Source of the DNA: Diorhabda sublineata | Lineage: Eukaryota > Arthropoda > Insecta > Coleoptera > Chrysomelidae | Length of the DNA stretch: 64,000 bases | Direction: 5' to 3' | Assembly (NCBI RefSeq): GCF_026230105.1 | Contig: NC_079482.1 | Coordinates: 8,122,001-8,186,000 of the forward strand | Shown here: piece after piece, positions 34,681-45,041 of the stretch | Layout of the letters: each line of letters opens with the position of its first letter | Position numbering within the stretch: the stretch's first letter is position 1 | The notes under the pieces: model-generated | Seen by the model: only the letters and a program-made list of their open reading frames with translations | The model's database searches: none | What the model was told of the DNA's origin: nothing | Made by a program: the position numbers and the translations under genes

Positions 34681-36299
34681 AGATACTTTGGAATTGAAAT
34701 GTTTTTTTTTCTTTTGTTTTATTTGCAAAGAATTTATTTTTGGGGGTACAAAAGCGGCTCAGTTCACGTCTCCTCTGGTACCCTGTTTAAACCAAACTCC
34801 CTCACAGGTAGGTACATTTTACTCGTCTATTTACATTTTATAATTTAATATTCAGTTGTAGCAAGTTAACGAGGTATAATAATTTTTTTCTGAGTTCCAA
34901 GTGGGACTACAATTAAGTACATTTGTCCAAGTAACGACGTCTAATCCCGTCCAATTTTCGCATAAGATATACATACATATTTTTAAAAGTATTTATAAAA
35001 TTGATAAATTTATAAAATGAGGTATCTACTAGAACTATAATACAATTTGAATATTGAATCGTTTACGAATTGAATAATATAACGATCTAATCAAAATATA
35101 TATCATGTATATTTAAAATTACCTGTGCATCATAATATAAGCATTTATTGGTATTTATGTACAAAAATAGTATAATTGATTGAATTTTACACAAATATTA
35201 CCAATCAAACAAATGAAACATAATCGAAAGCACGAAATTAAAAGCACAACAATTTAAAAAAGCCTTTTTATTTCTTAGAAAAACAATGGCTTAGCATATT
35301 AATTAGGATTTTCAACAAAATACTTAAAAGCTACTTGAAAATAAGTTTTTCATATGGATTTAATTACAGAAAAACCCATTTTGAGGTTAAATATAATGAT
35401 TTCCTTGATTTTTAAAATTCTTATGAAACTGGATGATTTAGCAACGGCGTTTTATATCAATGCAAGGATATTATAAGGATGTAAATACGTGCTTGCGCAA
35501 GCTAAGTATCGTCCAAGCTAAGCCCAAAGTCTTTTTCGTTCCTTCCAAGATGGACTTTTCACTCTACCAGCCTTCTAGGAGTATTATTCCTTTATCCTCT
35601 AGCTTAGTACTGGTCTAATTCGTTTTCTATGAGTAGGGTACTCAAAGAGCGAAGTGAGAAACCAATTAAACTAGATCTTATACTTAAAAATAAGTAAATT
35701 CGGCAAATAATTAATTGAGAACGAATTGCCTACTACGAAAGCATAATTAATTCTATTTAAAATATAATCTACATTTTTAACGAATACTCTATTAGGATTT
35801 TAATGAAATTGTTTACGAATTGCGTAGCAAACATACGTTAAAACAAAAAAAATTGAATAAATAGCGTCCTCATAAGAATTTTAAATCTCTATCTGTATAC
35901 TTTTAGGTCCGGCTATCGGTCAATGCATAATTAAATGTTGAAAAACACAAGCAATGGAAAAGTTTTATTGAGTCTTGTGTAGAATTTGAAATTTTCAACA
36001 TCGAATTGCTATCTAGCTAATGGGAGATTATTTAATTAATGATTTTTTTTTGTTTTAGGTGAGTTGAAGCCAACAATAGATGAAATTATTGAAAAGAAGA
36101 GATTTTGTGAGTAATTTTATATAGATTATAATTTATTGATGGCATACCTATAAATAGAATAACAATGTGAATGTTTTGCTACGAATTTTTTTTTTCAAAC
36201 ATAGTTTTCGGTCATTACACTGGAATTTTTTTTGTCCTGAACTTGAATAATCTTCACCGTTTAATCATCAACAATTATAAATAAAACCGACAAAATTGC
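34681..36299. other. Unassigned spacer
   Basis: Mostly A+T-rich. The stretch 35440-35660 is more complex (CTTGCGCAAGC, CCAAGATGG near 35546) but gave no coding or element match. Confidence 0.4.
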
Positions 36300-36750
36300 G
36301 CACAAATTTGCGATTGCCGTGACCTTGGTCTAATCCTCTAGACTTTGAATGTCACGCTTGAAATTGTGTTGGCGGTCCCTATCAACCGTACGATGAATAT
36401 TCAGCAACCGGTTCGAGTGACTGTAAATTTCCCAAAATGATCAATCAATGTGGACCAGGTTAACAATCGTATTAGTTTCAATATAATTCGTGAATGAGGA
36501 ATTGCAAAGTCGACTATAATCGATCACGATTCGGATGAACGTACATCAAGCTATATCTAATCCGTTTATATCTCATTTGCCGAGTACGCGAATTTTGACC
36601 GACCATTACCATTTTGCTAATCGCGAAATTCGTTGTCGTAGGTCATGGGCGGACGCGACCGGCATGTTGTATGTGTTTGGTCTGGCTGCTACACTTCGTT
36701 TGTTTTGGCATATCAGTGGCGTACGAGCTCAGTTAGACAAAAATATACGT
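36300..36750. promoter_or_regulatory. Candidate regulatory block with paired TAATCC and CCAAGGTCA-type sites
   Basis: TGACCTTGG at 36320-36328 (complement CCAAGGTCA, a monomeric nuclear-receptor site) is followed at once by TAATCC at 36331-36336, a bicoid/Otd-class homeodomain site. TAATCC recurs at 36558-36563. The block is G+C-richer with many CpGs (for example GGGCGGACGCGACCGGC near 36646). A 76-codon frame at 36535-36765 (+) has no family similarity. I read the block as likely non-coding. Confidence 0.3.
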
Positions 36751-37193
36751 AGAATTTTTTTATAATCTATTTTCTTGATAATAGATTTTTTGGCGTCGAA
36801 TAGCTTTAACATTAATAAGTTTTAATATATATAAATAATTAAAAAAAGCATACGAGGTGTTAAGTGTAAGCAATGATATTGATTTCGTCAATATTCCTAT
36901 GGAATCTAAACTAAGTTGAAAAAGTTTCCAGCAGTATATGATAGATAATAGTTCAAAAAGTTCCAAAATGGAGCTGGTATAGACAAAGGGTATAGACAAA
37001 TTTGAACATTTGAAACTTTCTTTTGAATATACCCCGATGCTAATATGGGGCCACACTCATTTATTAACATATTTCGACGAACACTTTTTCAGATACATAG
37101 ATTTTCCTCTATATGCTCCATAATTTCATCGTCTTGAATTTTAATCTTGACATAAATCCACATTACACAAATAATTGGATTAAGTATTAATGC

Positions 37194-37196
<3 letters not shown>

Positions 37197-37245
<49 letters not shown>
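37197..37245. repeat. (AT)n microsatellite, about 48 bp
   Basis: Alternating A and T immediately before a perfect hairpin. Confidence 0.97.
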
Positions 37246-37308
37246 TACTAGAAACAAGTATGTATATACATATACATATACATATAATATACATACTTGT
37301 TTCTAGTA
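37246..37308. repeat. Perfect 21-bp hairpin beside microsatellite
   Basis: TACTAGAAACAAGTATGTATA at 37246-37266 (last 19 bases from CTAG) pairs perfectly with its complement at 37288-37308. A 21-base loop of ATAC repeats separates them. It sits between an (AT)n run and a LINE fragment. It may be an inverted duplication made during microsatellite instability. Confidence 0.85.
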
Positions 37309-37660
37309 TTCTTCATCCCACCAGCTCAGTTACCTCTTTTTTATAAATTCCAATACGAAGTCTACTTTTAACTCAGCTCTTAATATCTGGTTTCTCAACG
37401 ATCTTTCCTGGTTATCCCTTTCACTCGTCTTAGGTATTTCATCTCCGTCATCTGTATCTTAGTCTTCTGTCTGTCGTTTATGACCAATATCTCGCATCCG
37501 TGAGTATAGGTCTGTATATGGAGTCATACACTTTCATTTTTGTTGTCCTAGATATTTCCTTTCTGTTCATAAATTTGTTATTCATTGCATAAATAACATT
37601 TAATGGCTTTGTCAATTTCTGTATTAATTTCTAATTCCTGCCTGCCAGTATTTTCAATTA
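37309..37660 (-). pseudogene. RTE-like LINE C-terminal fragment
   Basis: Reading down the minus strand: KMKVYDSIYRPILT (about 37545), then after a shift CEILVINDRQKTKIQMTEMK and YLRRVKGITRKDR (about 37495-37400). After another shift comes RSLRNQILRAELKVDFVLEF, then IKKR, a stop and LSWWDE (about 37400-37315). This matches the RTE/R-type tail 'Y.SIY.PIL.YG.E.W......K..I...EMK.LRRV.G.TR.DR.RN..IR.EL.V...LE.I...QL.WWGH'. Frameshifts and stops show decay. It ends beside the hairpin and microsatellite. Confidence 0.8.
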
Positions 37661-38719
37661 AACCCCTAAATATATAAAGATATAGGTACATTGTATAATT
37701 GCTAAAATAGTTCATCAAGCCGTTCAAAATAAATCACGTGTGGTTTGTCAGGCTTTAATATTTCGCAAACAAGCGAGCGCCGAGAATAAATGAGCGCAGG
37801 CTCCATTAAGCATTTAAAAAATAATGTATTCTCAATTGAGGAGTAACTAGTTAAGAATACTTTTCCTCCTCAGTATTACTTTGCGATCCAAGGGTATAAA
37901 GCAAACGTTGAGAGAGGTTTTTATGTTGATAGGTCCGCAATGGTCAAAAGAACGCAATGTTACTATTGTAGCTGTAGCCAAAATGTTGGTTCTAGAATTT
38001 AATTCAAAATTCAAATATAAAGATTTTTAGAATTTCATATTGAAAAAACTTAGCTTTCAAAGCAAGTGTCTCCTTTAAATTATTTGTTCTGTATAATTAA
38101 AAGAGAAGTACTGTTTTGTTTACATTGTTTTTTTTTGTTTCGATTTGGAAAGTAATAACAGATAAAATAAGACTAATTTGTACGATTACCTCTCATTAGA
38201 ATCCAAGCAGAATTCGAAAATGTTGATAAAGATAAATGTATATCTAGATTATTATGATTGAAGATTAAAAATTTTCAATAATGTGGGATGTCCGGCTTTT
38301 TTAACTATCTGGCCGAACTGGTTGATTTGTCCGGTTCTTAGATTTGGCAACTTGGCAACTCTAATTGCAGTTTAACATCTTCTGTTGAATAAAAACGCTC
38401 GCTTTGAAATAATGATATGAACTTTGAGGAGGACACAAAGTAGATCGGTGTTAGGAGGATATACGGTGACTGTCCTTAATATTTATAAACCATTTGACTA
38501 GAAATCAACTTATTATTTTGAGTTTGAATCATTCAATCTTTTATACTTTATCAAATTCAATTAAAAACATTTGTAGCCACACCGAGTGGAAAAGTCTTCA
38601 TCTCAACTACTTCTGAATAATCTTTTCCTCATATTCGAATGTATTTTTTATTTACTGGAAGTTTGATATTTTAAGCGCTTACATATACAAAACTGCATTT
38701 GTAGTTTAGTATAAAACAG
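37661..38719. other. Unassigned spacer
   Basis: A G+C-richer patch at 37740-37800 contains CAAGCGAGCGCCGAG but gives no match. Otherwise nothing was recognised. Confidence 0.4.
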
Positions 38720-39060
38720 ACGACGCTGAGTCTCCGAGTGGGTTTACATATTAAAGTAATTTATGACGATCCTTTCAAATCAGCTCGACTGTTATTTGGA
38801 AAACGTTAAAATAATATTGATCCCGCGGTTAATTAATATTTGGTCTGACACTGATTAAAAGGGTAAAAATAAACCAAACATTAATGACCTTGAATGAAAG
38901 TGACCGACTAGCGAAGCAATACGTCGGGGGGCCCTGATTAGGAGACGCGATTGCATTTTTTAGGTGAATAACTGCCGATTACGTTTCGAACAGGCATGCT
39001 AATTGAATTGTTAGACGGATCGCTACAATACAACGTATATGTTATTCCAAATTCATTAAT
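38720..39060. promoter_or_regulatory. Candidate enhancer with FTZ-F1/ERR-type site
   Basis: TGACCTTGA at 38885-38893 (complement TCAAGGTCA) is an optimal FTZ-F1/ERR-type monomer site. Around it are GGTTAATTAATATTTGG (about 38828), CATTAATG, GGCATGCTAATTGAATTG (about 38992) and a GGGGGGCCCTGATTAGG stretch (about 38925). The sequence is complex, non-coding, not transposon-like, and stands out from A+T-rich flanks. Enhancer function is an inference. Confidence 0.35.
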
Positions 39061-39749
39061 ATGCAGCAAAGAGGATTTTTTATGTTTTTCGGAAATTTAT
39101 TTACTGTACGTATACATCTATAAAATAAAAATAGAAAATGCACACTTTAAAATATCGGATTGATTTGAATTTATGCATACTCATATAGGACCAATGATAA
39201 TACAATAATTTCAAAAATTGTTGCAATTATCATTCTCAGTTTCAGTATACTTATACCAAAATCGATTTCTGGCCACTTGAAAACATCAGTTCAATTAAAA
39301 ATTTTACGCACCAGTCAAAAAAGCCAAGAACATGTGCAACAATAATCTAAACAAAGGGAAAGTTATAATATGTGTTATCAATGTTGATTTTGTTGACAAA
39401 ATACCAATCATCGTTGGAGTTAAATCATTTTATGCTACAAAAACTGTGATAATTTTGAGGCCTAATGTATAAGAATAAAAAGCTGAGAAGAAAATTTTGA
39501 ATCTTCAAAATTAATTTCTTACAAGTTTTTTGTACTTTTAGTAGTCTAATCAACAAGTAATTTTTGGGTAAAAACATTTTCTCTTTCTTCTGAAAGTATG
39601 TTTAACAACAAATTGCAGCTCCGTTTTCAAGGTTATAAACATTTAACTGAAAAAAAATTGAGTTTGGTTTTTTGCTTATTTCTCAAAAACCATTTGCGAT
39701 GTTTCAAATCTGAAAAAGATTCGAAAAAAAACAGACAATTTCCCTGAAA

Positions 39750-40350
39750 AGTTTTGCCTTTCGGAAGTGTAGGACCAATATTTATAATTTTCCCGGGGAT
39801 TAAAAATATAATCAAAACGATCCAAATTTTTTAAGTAATGTTATGTTTTGTATTAATGGAAACGTAAATCAACAGAATTGCAGATACTGGTCACGTAACA
39901 ATCCCCGTTGGATGCGTGAATCCCATACCCAATATCCCGAAAAACTGAATGTATAGGCTGGAATAATAGGCGACAAAATAATTGGTCCCTCTTTCATTGA
40001 GGTTAGCTTAAATGGTCCGGCGTATTCAGATTTATTGGAAAATATTATTATACCTAGGATGTTTTAAGATTACTATTAAAAAAACATTATTAGAAATTTT
40101 CAAACAATGACAATATCCCAAACGACAATATTTGGCTACAACACTATGCGTGTCTGGTGAGACAATACCTAAATAATGTGTTTCGCTGAAGATGGATTGG
40201 AAGGCGTAGTTTTATCGAATGGCCCTCGCGATCACCCGACATGAATCCTTTATACCATACTACCGGCCGTATCACAAGATCTTTGCGCACAAAAATTTAT
40301 AAAAATCGTACAAGCGGTTTCCGAGATTATTGAGGCTTTCCATACATAAA
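39750..40350 (+). pseudogene. Tc1/mariner-superfamily DDE transposase catalytic domain
   Basis: The + strand reads DPNFLSNVMFCINGNVNQQN, CRYWSRNNPRWMRESHTQYP, EKLNVWAGIIGDKIIGPSFI and EVSLNGPAYSDLLENIIIP (about 39820-40060). After shifts come VRQYLNNVFR, a stop, RWIGRRSFIEWPSRSPDMNP and LYH (about 40158-40250). This is the insect transposase family whose N-terminus is the DUF4817 helix-turn-helix (pattern 'FSDE..F..NG..NR.N.RYW...NPHW......QYP.KLNVWAGI.GD.I.GP.FI ... VR.YL...F..RWIGRRG.IEWP.RSPDL.PLD'). The first catalytic Asp (FSDE) has become FCIN-context and the last Asp (PLDF) is lost, so it is inactive. An N-terminal fragment of the same family lies at 48.35-48.8 kb in opposite orientation. 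Confidence 0.85.
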
Positions 40351-40474
40351 ACTCACTTTATATGTTCAATATATAAGTATTGTATCACATTATCACATAA
40401 CGATGACCCTTTTTTTCCATTTTTACAAATTCACTGAAAACGTTCACTAACATGGTGTATATTGGAAACGTGGC

Positions 40475-40560
40475 GATGAAACACCAAAGTAGGCTAACTT
40501 TAATATATTTTCCCTGCTTCGAATACCTATGTATTCATCGTCTGGGACTGAAATTATGGT
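40475..40560 (-). repeat. Hammerhead-like dispersed repeat, copy 1
   Basis: Reading the minus strand, GATGAATACATAGGTATTCG forms a tight stem-loop (GAATAC/GTATTC) preceded by CGATGA and followed by GAAG. About 90 bases, including ACCAAAGTA and a TTAATATAT stretch, align with 50890-50975 at perhaps three-quarters identity. This copy has lost the exact CTGATGA and GAAA boxes. Confidence 0.5.
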
Positions 40561-40661
40561 AAAATACAATTTAAGAAATATGTATAAATGTATAAAAATA
40601 AGAAAATTTTTACTTGTAATAATTAATTAAGATTTTCGAGGGTTTTGAATTGTATTAATTC

Positions 40662-40828
40662 TTGTAAAATTTAAATTCATAGGTTTCAAAATTCAAGATT
40701 CAAATTGACATTGATAGAAATATTGATTAATTGAAATATTGATTTTGGTTACTATAGGAATTTTTATTAATTTTTAATTGGTTATATTATGAATGACGTT
40801 GAATTTTCATAGGTTAGATAAGTTGTAG
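40662..40828 (+). repeat. Left arm of long inverted repeat
   Basis: About 165 bases from GTAAAATTTAAATTCATAGG to TAGATAAGTTGTAG match, in reverse complement, 41212-41381 with roughly 85-90% identity by eye. The enclosed 380 bases hold the Penelope-like endonuclease relic and, next to the left arm, a decayed tandem repeat with unit near TTATGAATGACGTTGAATTT. Confidence 0.85.
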
Positions 40829-41005
40829 TGAATGATGTTCAATATTGATAGGTTAATTTATGGATAACATTAAGTTTCTATAGGCAAGGTCGTTATGAAT
40901 ATAGCTGAATATTTTTTGGTTAGAATATAAATCACAATAAATTTTATAAGTTATGTCGTTATAAATGAAATTTAAATTTTTAGGTTAGGTGACGTTAGTT
41001 GTTTG
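40829..41005 (+). repeat. Decayed minisatellite inside inverted repeat
   Basis: Around five imperfect repeats of a unit like GTTATGAATGACGTTGAATT then TTTATAGGTTAGG occur between about 40785 and 41030. They vary in length (about 35-60 bases) and sequence. Confidence 0.55.
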
Positions 41006-41215
41006 TTAATGGCGCTGAATTTTTATAGAAATTGTTTTTTCGAAATCTAAAAGATATGCATAAATTACACTAAGGTCATTTAAATCAGTTTTCTCATTAA
41101 TGCATTGATCATTTTGGGCAATATATGTTGTTTCTAAGAATAGATGTTTTTTGTAGTTTTTTCCAGTTGTCAAAACTTTTGCAGGTTCATAATTCATATT
41201 GTGCCCTTCTCTACA
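41006..41215 (-). pseudogene. Penelope-like element GIY-YIG endonuclease C-terminal relic
   Basis: The minus frame reads GHNMNYEPAKVLTTGKNYKK, HLFLETTYIAQNDQCINEKT and DLNDLSVIYAYLL. This matches the C-terminal part of the GIY-YIG endonuclease of Penelope-like retroelements (pattern 'H.......KIL..E.NY.KRL..E.IYI......IN..TD...LS.IY...L'), including the Glu after the L-x-L-x-E region that belongs to the nuclease fold. The catalytic GIY and YIG strands and the whole reverse transcriptase are missing upstream, where the right inverted arm begins. The frame is intact over 63 codons but isolated. Confidence 0.6.
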
Positions 41216-41381
41216 ACTTATCCTTATCTAATCTATAAAAATTTAACATCATTCATAATATAATCAATAAAAAAATTATAAAAATTCCTATAGTAACCAA
41301 ATCAATATTTAAATTAATCAATATTTCTATCAATGTCAATTTGAATATTGAATTTTTGAAACCAATAAATTTAAAATTTTT
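41212..41381 (-). repeat. Right arm of long inverted repeat
   Basis: Reverse complement of 40662-40828. The shared core includes TTCCTATAGTAACCAAATC and CAATATTTCTATCAATGTCA. Differences are mainly short indels in A/T runs. Confidence 0.85.
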
Positions 41382-41603
41382 ACTGTCTTCCTAAAAAATC
41401 TAAATAATTTAAGTAAAATTTATAGCTCTATTTTGTAAATTCTAATAAATTTAATATATTAGTGGTGTGAAAACCAAGGAAAAATTATTTTTTTTAATTG
41501 CAACAAAGTTCTAAGTCGATTTTATCCTTATTTTGATATGATGATGATGAATGTGATCTATAGATCAATATAAATAAGCAAATTGTCACTGTCTATATCA
41601 TAT

Positions 41604-41640
41604 TTTGATAAAGACTTAAAGAAAAGTCGAAACGTCAAAA
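41604..41640 (+). ncRNA. Hammerhead ribozyme-like core, Penelope type
   Basis: TTGATAA (41605-41611), stem II GACTT/AAGTC (41613-41617 with 41624-41628), then GAAACGTC (41629-41636) follow the hammerhead layout CTGATGA - stem II - GAAA. GAAACGTC is the form common in Penelope-like terminal repeats. The first box is degenerate (CTGATGA to TTGATAA), so activity is unlikely. Its place about 220 bases from the inverted arm and Penelope relic supports the reading. Helices I and III were not resolved. Confidence 0.4.
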
Positions 41641-42990
41641 TTTATCTTTCTTTTAAAAACTATCAAAAAAAACTAATTTTGAAACAGAAGTGACCTAAAA
41701 TCAAGAACATTTAAATGCATATCAAAAGGTCTAAGAAATAAGAAATTGAAGAAATGTATATAAATATATATGATAATCAAATTTTGAAATAAATTTATCA
41801 AACTTAATTCCATAATTTATAATTAAAATAATTTAATTCTATTATATTAATGAGTAAAAGCGAGAGTTCGGAGATTACAAACGAATGAACAGAACTATAA
41901 AAGTGAATAATGGAGAAGAATATTGTTTCTAGTTGAAAAGTAAACAGTATGTGATGGATAAATGGGCTTGGACAAGATAAACATTTTGCAACTAATTACG
42001 TAGGTATCTTGAATTGAAGGAATAATTTGTAAGACACCTCTTTTCGAATGGTTATTAGAGAAAAAAAGAATAGAAAATCCGTTAAATATAATAATATAGT
42101 CAATTAATGTAGATTTGGAATAAGAGGAGACACGGTACAGAATTAAAATAGAGAAACAGTCATGTGGCAAATCCCCTTCAATGGTGAATGAGTCAAGGAA
42201 GAAAATGATAATGTATTTTCACATTTATCCAGTTTCATCGATATATTCTCAGCTTATCTCTGAATAATTTCAAGATGATTGCAATTGGTTAATTAATGTT
42301 ATTAAAAAACCAGTTTCGATCCTTCTGTATGAAACGAGCGTTTTATGCTAATGACAATATTTTAACGTCAAAATTCGAAGTAGTAGAAATACGTAGGTGT
42401 GAGACTAGTTACATTGATGCTAATGGTTTCAACAAATGCACAATTAATATGCATTATCAACAATTATCATTAGACAGCATGGAATATTTTCATTTTTGCT
42501 TCAATATGAACGAGAAAAACATAATATATTTCAATATTACAGACTACTGTATATATTAAAATATTCGAAAGTGATAGGTTAAACTTTCAGATCTACCTTT
42601 CCGGCAATGGCCATTTTAATTAACGCTTATTTAGAAATTTTGTTCAATCAATAGCGTGGGACACTTATGACACATTTATTTACTAAACACTACCGAACGA
42701 ACGTTTTTACATAATTTCATTCAGTGATAATTACTATAATTACTGTAAAAAATAGAAAAAAAATGATAGCAAGTAAAATAATGTAAGAAATATTTTTTAT
42801 AAACTGCATTTCGACATTAAGTAACAGGTCTTAGTATACCAAACCAAGGGTTTTAAATATTGCAATAAACAGTAATAGCAATGAAAGCATTTGGTAAATT
42901 AATGCAGGTTGATTCTCGTATACGTTTTCATGCCGATTAAGACGATAAGCATATAGCTTAAGCTAAAGTTTTCACACATAAGGTCTCCTG
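41641..42990. other. Unassigned spacer
   Basis: Frames of 91 codons (41895-42170, -) and 87 codons (42296-42559, +) have no recognisable family. Otherwise A+T-rich DNA. Confidence 0.4.
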
Positions 42991-42999
42991 ATTTTTTAT

Positions 43000-43420
43000 T
43001 TACTCGTAGTTGTATCAATTGATATTCTTCCCAGTCTCTTTAATGTCCATCCTTTTCCTGCTTGCCCTAATTATTTCATCATTTCCGTTTCTATGTTGTC
43101 ACCTCCATACACTTTTCCTAATTTCGTTTCCCTATCGCTTCTTCCACGTCCTCTTCCGAGATTTCCTCTCTTGTTCTTCTATAGCCCTATAATTCCTCTT
43201 TATTCTCGAATTCTTAATTTCTAGTTAAGTTTCTGCCTCTGTGGCTGAATTAGTTTTTCCTTTCTTCCTTCCTCTAATTTGTTTCCGTGTTTACCTTTAT
43301 CTTTTCTTATTTACTCTCTTTTTCTTCTTCCCATTGCTCTGATTCTGTTTTAAAAACTTCTGTTACTGTCTTTACAATTATTTGCTTATTCTTCTCCATG
43401 TTTTCTTTTACGCTTCATTC
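43000..43420 (-). pseudogene. LINE fragment at the start of the reverse transcriptase
   Basis: On the minus strand a Lys/Glu-rich linker (43400-43190) is followed by REEISEEDVEEAIGKRN and, after a stop and shift, GKVYGGDNIETEMMK, stop, LGQAGKGWTLKRLGR (about 43175-43010). This matches the LINE stretch 'IS.EEVE.AI..LK.GKA.G.D.I..EM.K..GE', the first conserved block of the reverse transcriptase. The pyrimidine-rich + strand look is just the complement of this charged linker. Stops make it a relic. Confidence 0.65.
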
Positions 43421-43589
43421 ATTTCTTTCTTGAAGAACGAATTATAAATTATTTTTATGAATCAGTATCGTCTCTTTTAGTAGACAGTTAAAATATTTTT
43501 TCAAGCTCAACTCGAGTACTTTCTTATAACATTTGTATAAATAAAAAGAATATATCGGGTGTACACTTTACCTAATTATCCTGTTTATA
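43421..43589. other. Short unassigned spacer
   Basis: A+T-rich junction between the LINE relic and the TA-flanked element. Nothing was recognised. Confidence 0.4.
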
Positions 43590-44110
43590 CAGAGGTCGGC
43601 AGAAGTTAAGCAACAAATTTGCATTAGGAAACAAAAACTTCAAAATGAATGTATCAAAAGAAATTACAAAAGGGATTCTAAAAAGTGCTCAAATGCATTT
43701 ACGGCAAATTTTTTTAACGGAGAGGCAGGTCCGACGAAGCATATCAAGCTGTTTGCGAAGAGTTTCAAATTCTTCAATTGCAGTTCGGCGGTCGGGAAGG
43801 GTGCGTGATCATTTTGCAAAAATGTGGTCTTTCAGAAGTCACTACATGAAGAAATCACAGGGTATCAGGTCACAAGACCTTGTGGGCTATTCAACGAATT
43901 CTCGCTTGCATATCTATCCTCAAAAACGAACATTAAGATACTCCCGTACACATAACGAGTAGTGCAGTGAAGTTCCATCCTGCATGAATTGACGGATGTG
44001 TAGGTGTTGGATCGTTGAAAATTTGCCTACGAGAATTTCCAGATAACTTTGATCCGTTATGTTAGCCTCAAAAATATATGAGAGCGTTGACTGACTTATG
44101 CTGACCTCTG
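43590..44110 (+). mobile_element. TA-flanked terminal-inverted-repeat element, copy 1 (521 bp)
   Basis: The left end CAGAGGTCGGCAGAAGTTAA and right end CTTATGCTGACCTCTG are inverted copies (CAGAGGTCrGCAnAAGT). Each is flanked by TA (43588-43589 and 44111-44112), the target duplication of Tc1/mariner-type insertions. At 521 bp it is a short non-autonomous element. Its interior has a 105-codon frame (43645-43962) that I cannot assign. Frames shared with copy 2 hint it derives from a protein-coding parent. Confidence 0.8.
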
Positions 44111-44349
44111 TAACTTCTAAACAGGTGAAATATTTAATTTTTCCACGGTCTGATTAGAACATTGTGTCATACTGGTTTTATAGGTAAGTATAGGGGTTCG
44201 AACTTTGATTTTTAAAATATGTTACGTCCAAAAATTATAATTTTAGTATAAAAATATAATATAGAAATGAAAGGTAAATATTATATGATTTGCGAGTATT
44301 ATTCAACTTGATGTACTAACATGGATCAATTTAACTAGTAAACGTGTGA

Positions 44350-44640
44350 CTTCTTCGGAAAACAGAGATGAAAACCGGAGTAACCCTCTGGGACAGAAAA
44401 CGCAGTTCCATCATTAGACAGGCTTCCTATCAAATAAAAGATGTATTCAGATAGGACCGGTTAGCGAAATAAGCATTCAAGGAGAAACCAATCACCAGAA
44501 TATCAGCAGGCAGACCTCTAAATAGATGAACCGAATCATTGAAATCGATATCTCAGAATCGAGACTGAGGAAATTCGAGAATACAGGGCAAGTCCTTAAA
44601 TAAGTGGAAAGAGAAGAATTGTGTGAATTGTTATAATAAA
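44350..44640 (+). pseudogene. LINE C-terminal tail fragment
   Basis: The + strand reads TGVTLWDRKRSSIIRQASYQ, IKDVFR, stop, DRLAK, stop, AFKEKPITRISAGRPLNR, stop, TESLKSISQNRD. This is the tail of LINEs whose reverse transcriptase ends with 'GVTL.DR.RS..IR......L.R.....LRW.GH..RM...R....AL.....GKRP.GRP..RW.D'. The segment between VFR and DRLAK is shorter than in intact elements, so an internal deletion is likely. In-frame stops are multiple. Confidence 0.65.
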
Positions 44641-45041
44641 GGTTAAAGTAAAATTAAATCTATATAGGTTCATATAAAACTACAGTCATATATATCAGTC
44701 TATATCGTACAGATATTTTTTGGAAAGGCCTACATTTCATATAAAAAAATGAGAATGAGAAAAGCATAATGAAGACTTGAAAAAAATGCATTGCTAGTTT
44801 ACTTTAAATAATCAGCTTTTACTTTTTGGTGTGGTATCCGATTATAAAATTCATGCTAAACATCAAAGAAAAAATTATTAGTTGTTTCAAACTTTTTGTA
44901 ATTATAGAAAAGAGATAGTTTTCGTTACGAACTCAAGAAATTATCTAGGGATGACATAAGGAAATTTATTTTGGAAGCACTAATGAAATATGTCAAATTG
45001 ATCGACATCTACTTTAATCGAACAGGATATGTATTTTCCTA
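44641..45041. other. Unassigned spacer
   Basis: A+T-rich DNA leading to the mariner terminal repeat. No feature was recognised. Confidence 0.45.

Noticed and set aside
43010..43192. 60-codon hydrophobic + frame
   Set aside because: It is the antisense shadow of a charged LINE linker on the minus strand.
44190..44215. GGGGTTCGAACTTTG as a tRNA B box
   Set aside because: No A box, acceptor stem or cloverleaf can be drawn around it.
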